Assembly: GCF_019464495.1 (NCBI RefSeq)
Contig: NZ_CP080492.1
Coordinates: 248,001-312,000 of the forward strand
Direction: 5' to 3'
DNA from: Leucobacter luti
Lineage (GTDB): Bacteria > Actinomycetota > Actinomycetes > Actinomycetales > Microbacteriaceae
Length of the DNA stretch: 64,000 nt
Shown here: one piece after another, positions 62,646-64,000 of the stretch
How the letters are laid out: each line of letters begins with the position of its first letter
Numbering within the stretch: the stretch's first letter is position 1
Translations under genes and position numbers: made by a program
The notes under the pieces: generated by a model
What the model was told of the DNA's origin: nothing
Databases searched by the model: none
The model's input: the letters and a program-made list of their open reading frames with translations, nothing else

Positions 62646-63339
62646 ATGTGCGGGAGAGTCATTGTCGACTACGACGAGAACATGGGCGTGGCCAAGGGGA
62701 CTGAGCTCGCGGGCTGGCTTACTGAGCGGCCGGCGGGCTATCAGCCGAGCTGGAACTTGAAGCCGACGCAGCCTATCCCTGTAGCGTTTCACTGACCATA
62801 AAGACGGCGAGCACCGATTCGAGTATGCGTACTGGTCGCTTGTCCCGATCTGGTCGAAGGAACTCAAGACGAAGTTCCCCACGTTTAACGCACGCTCTGA
62901 GACGGCAGCGGAAAAGGCCAGCTTCAAAGCGTCGGTGAAGAACCGGCGCTGCATCATCCCGGTCACCGGATTCTACGAATGGACGGGCCCGAAAACGAGT
63001 CGGACTTCGCACGCGATCTTCGGCCCTGACCCAATCATCCCCATGGCCGGCCTCTACTCTTGGTGGCACGAACCAGACGCCGGTGATGATGAGGGATGGC
63101 ATCTCACCGCGACGATCCTTACACGTGCATCTTCTGGTGTGATGGAACCGCTGCATGACCGAATGCCGGTCTTCATGTCAGACGAGCTGCTGGGGGACTG
63201 GCTGGACCCGGAGACTTCCGGTGATCAGCTATTGATGGATGCTGTCTCGGAGGCGTCGCTGCCGATCAGTGAGCAGCTGCGCGAGTATGCGGTGAAGCCG
63301 TTGCGTGGTGATGGGCCGGAGCTAATTCTGCCCGCTTGA
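62646..63339 (+). pseudogene. SRAP/HMCES-family protein (YedK-like), frameshifted
   Basis: MCGRVIVDYDEN starts with the catalytic Cys2 that cross-links to abasic sites in single-stranded DNA. The frame breaks at the TTT run 62787-62789 (PIPVAF then stop). With one T fewer it continues DHKDGEHRFEYAYWSLVPIW, then NARSETAAEKASF, CIIPVTGFYEW with the conserved Glu, and MPVFMSDELLGDWL, to the stop at 63339. Total ~230 residues, the usual length. SRAP proteins protect abasic sites and are common on phages and plasmids. The single extra T may be a sequencing error. Confidence 0.85.
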
Positions 63340-63570
63340 CCTTGGTGCCTGGCCCGCTGTCTCAGGTCGCTGTCCCGCGGTATGGGCGGCGTTGGGTGGG
63401 GCCTGCTGTGCGAGCTTCTGCCTAGCCTCATGCCACTGTCGGCTTCCTGGTGGGTAACCGTTGCCGTCTGGTTCGTGTCGCTTGAGCCAGGGGACTGCAT
63501 CGCCGGCTTCGCGTAGGGAAGTGTAGATGCCAACCATTCTGCGTGCAGCGGGGTTGAGTTCCCACTTCAT
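63322..63570 (-). CDS. Hypothetical protein
   Basis: 82 residues from an ATG at 63570, starting MKWELNPAARRMVGIYTSLREAG, split by a turn at DAVPWLKRHEPDGNGYPPGSRQW and ending in a polar Gln/Ala/Pro-rich tail. No clear ribosome site and no known family. The first 55 residues look like a folded small helical protein; the tail does not. It converges with the SRAP gene and overlaps its end by 18 bases. Confidence 0.4.
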   Translation of the reverse strand: MKWELNPAARRMVGIYTSLREAGDAVPWLKRHEPDGNGYPPGSRQWHEARQKLAQQAPPNAAHTAGQRPETAGQAPRSSGQN

Positions 63571-63721
63571 GACTATGTAGCGTACGGCGCCGCATTGTGG
63601 GGTTTCGGTGCTCAAAACACTCGGAGTAGTGGGGTGATCAGAACGCTCTAGGCAATAGCCAATTGTACTGCTCATGCTTAGACTCAGAATTGCTGTGATT
63701 AATCTTAATGAAAGGAACGTT

Positions 63722-64000
63722 TTGAAAATTAGAAACATTATTACGGGCTGCGCCGCAGCCTTGCTTCTCGTATCAACGTCAACCTCAGCGGCACTGGCGG
63801 GCGACGAAGATAGCGCGTTCGCAGATAACGTCCCAGTTATAACTGAGGAAATTGAAGGCGCCGAGCAAATAGACGGGAAAGTGACATTCGAGTCAGATCA
63901 AACACAGCTCACGGTACTCCCGTCAACTGCCCCTGAACCAACGGCGGCTGAGTTGGCGGCAAAGGCGCGCTACATCACTTGCAACCTCAACGTCGAGAAT
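63722..64000 (+). CDS. Secreted protein, N-terminal part (runs off the window)
   Basis: A TTG at 63722, 5 nt after AAAGGAACG, opens a frame that is uninterrupted to the last base (93 codons). It reads KIRNIITGCAAALLLVSTS then SAALAGDEDSAF: a basic start, hydrophobic core and AxA-type cleavage site, thus a Sec signal peptide. The mature part is acidic and low in GC (EEIEGAEQIDGKVTFESD) and later has a Cys in YITCNLNVEN. The family cannot be identified from this part. Confidence 0.7.
   Translation, partial: MKIRNIITGCAAALLLVSTSTSAALAGDEDSAFADNVPVITEEIEGAEQIDGKVTFESDQTQLTVLPSTAPEPTAAELAAKARYITCNLNVEN

Larger units (their letters stand above)
52031..64000. mobile_element. Integrated mosaic element (left part, continues beyond the window)
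   Basis: From the tRNA-like repeats to the right edge the content changes to integrase, TIR protein, XRE regulator, DUF4062 protein, relaxase remnant, phage lysis genes and unknown membrane proteins. Several genes (53.7-55.1 kb, 56.5-57.6 kb, 61.2-62.4 kb and 63.7 kb on) are visibly less GC-rich than the core. It combines conjugative/mobilisable and phage parts. The left boundary is the first repeat; no right boundary is seen. Confidence 0.75.

Overview
The window is high-GC DNA from an actinobacterium, very probably the family Microbacteriaceae; a Leucobacter-like genus is my guess from memory of gene order. Support comes from actinobacterial marker families (SepH, DUF4191, DUF4193, DUF3093, DUF3710, DUF3159, DUF3000), the glnA2-glnE-glnA1 cluster, a Lys/Ala-rich primary sigma factor beside parE, frequent GTG/TTG starts, and hairpin terminators that mostly lack long U-tracts.

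Positions 1 to about 52,030 are chromosomal core. In order: the start of a probable sugar kinase and a long-form GAPDH; a methionine ABC importer (metQ, metN, metI); a Nif3-like protein, a coiled-coil/zinc-ribbon protein and RNase P RNA; methionine aminopeptidase; glutamine synthetases flanking glnE; sucB and lpd of the 2-oxo-acid dehydrogenase complex; a PAC2 protein; sigA; topoisomerase IV (parE, parC) enclosing a guanidine-I-type riboswitch and its EamA transporter; a nucleotide pyrophosphatase-like gene; sepH; the DUF4193/DUF3093/dut/DUF3710/DUF3159 block; acnA; dxs; a fadA-fadB beta-oxidation pair; RNase D; zapE and a PemK/MazF-like gene; and several small accessory genes.

From about 52,030 to the right edge the window looks like an integrated element. 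It begins with two copies of a tRNA 3'-end fragment (attL-like) and a tyrosine integrase that lacks a normal start codon. Then come a TIR-domain protein with a small companion, an XRE regulator, a lipoprotein, a DUF4062 protein, a decayed relaxase gene behind an array of about eight tandem hairpins (candidate oriT or structured RNA), a phage lysis module (CHAP endolysin, coiled-coil membrane protein, holin), an unknown membrane protein, a frameshifted SRAP gene, and a truncated secreted-protein gene. Several of these genes are visibly less GC-rich than the core. The right end, predicted to carry the intact tRNA, is outside the window.

Four single-base homopolymer indels (two in sucB, one in the relaxase, one in the SRAP gene) break otherwise well-conserved reading frames. 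Because sucB is a central-metabolism gene, sequencing or assembly error is a serious alternative to true gene decay. The best candidates for something new are the hairpin array with GCTGCGC loops, the TIR and DUF4062 cargo, and the membrane protein behind the lysis genes.
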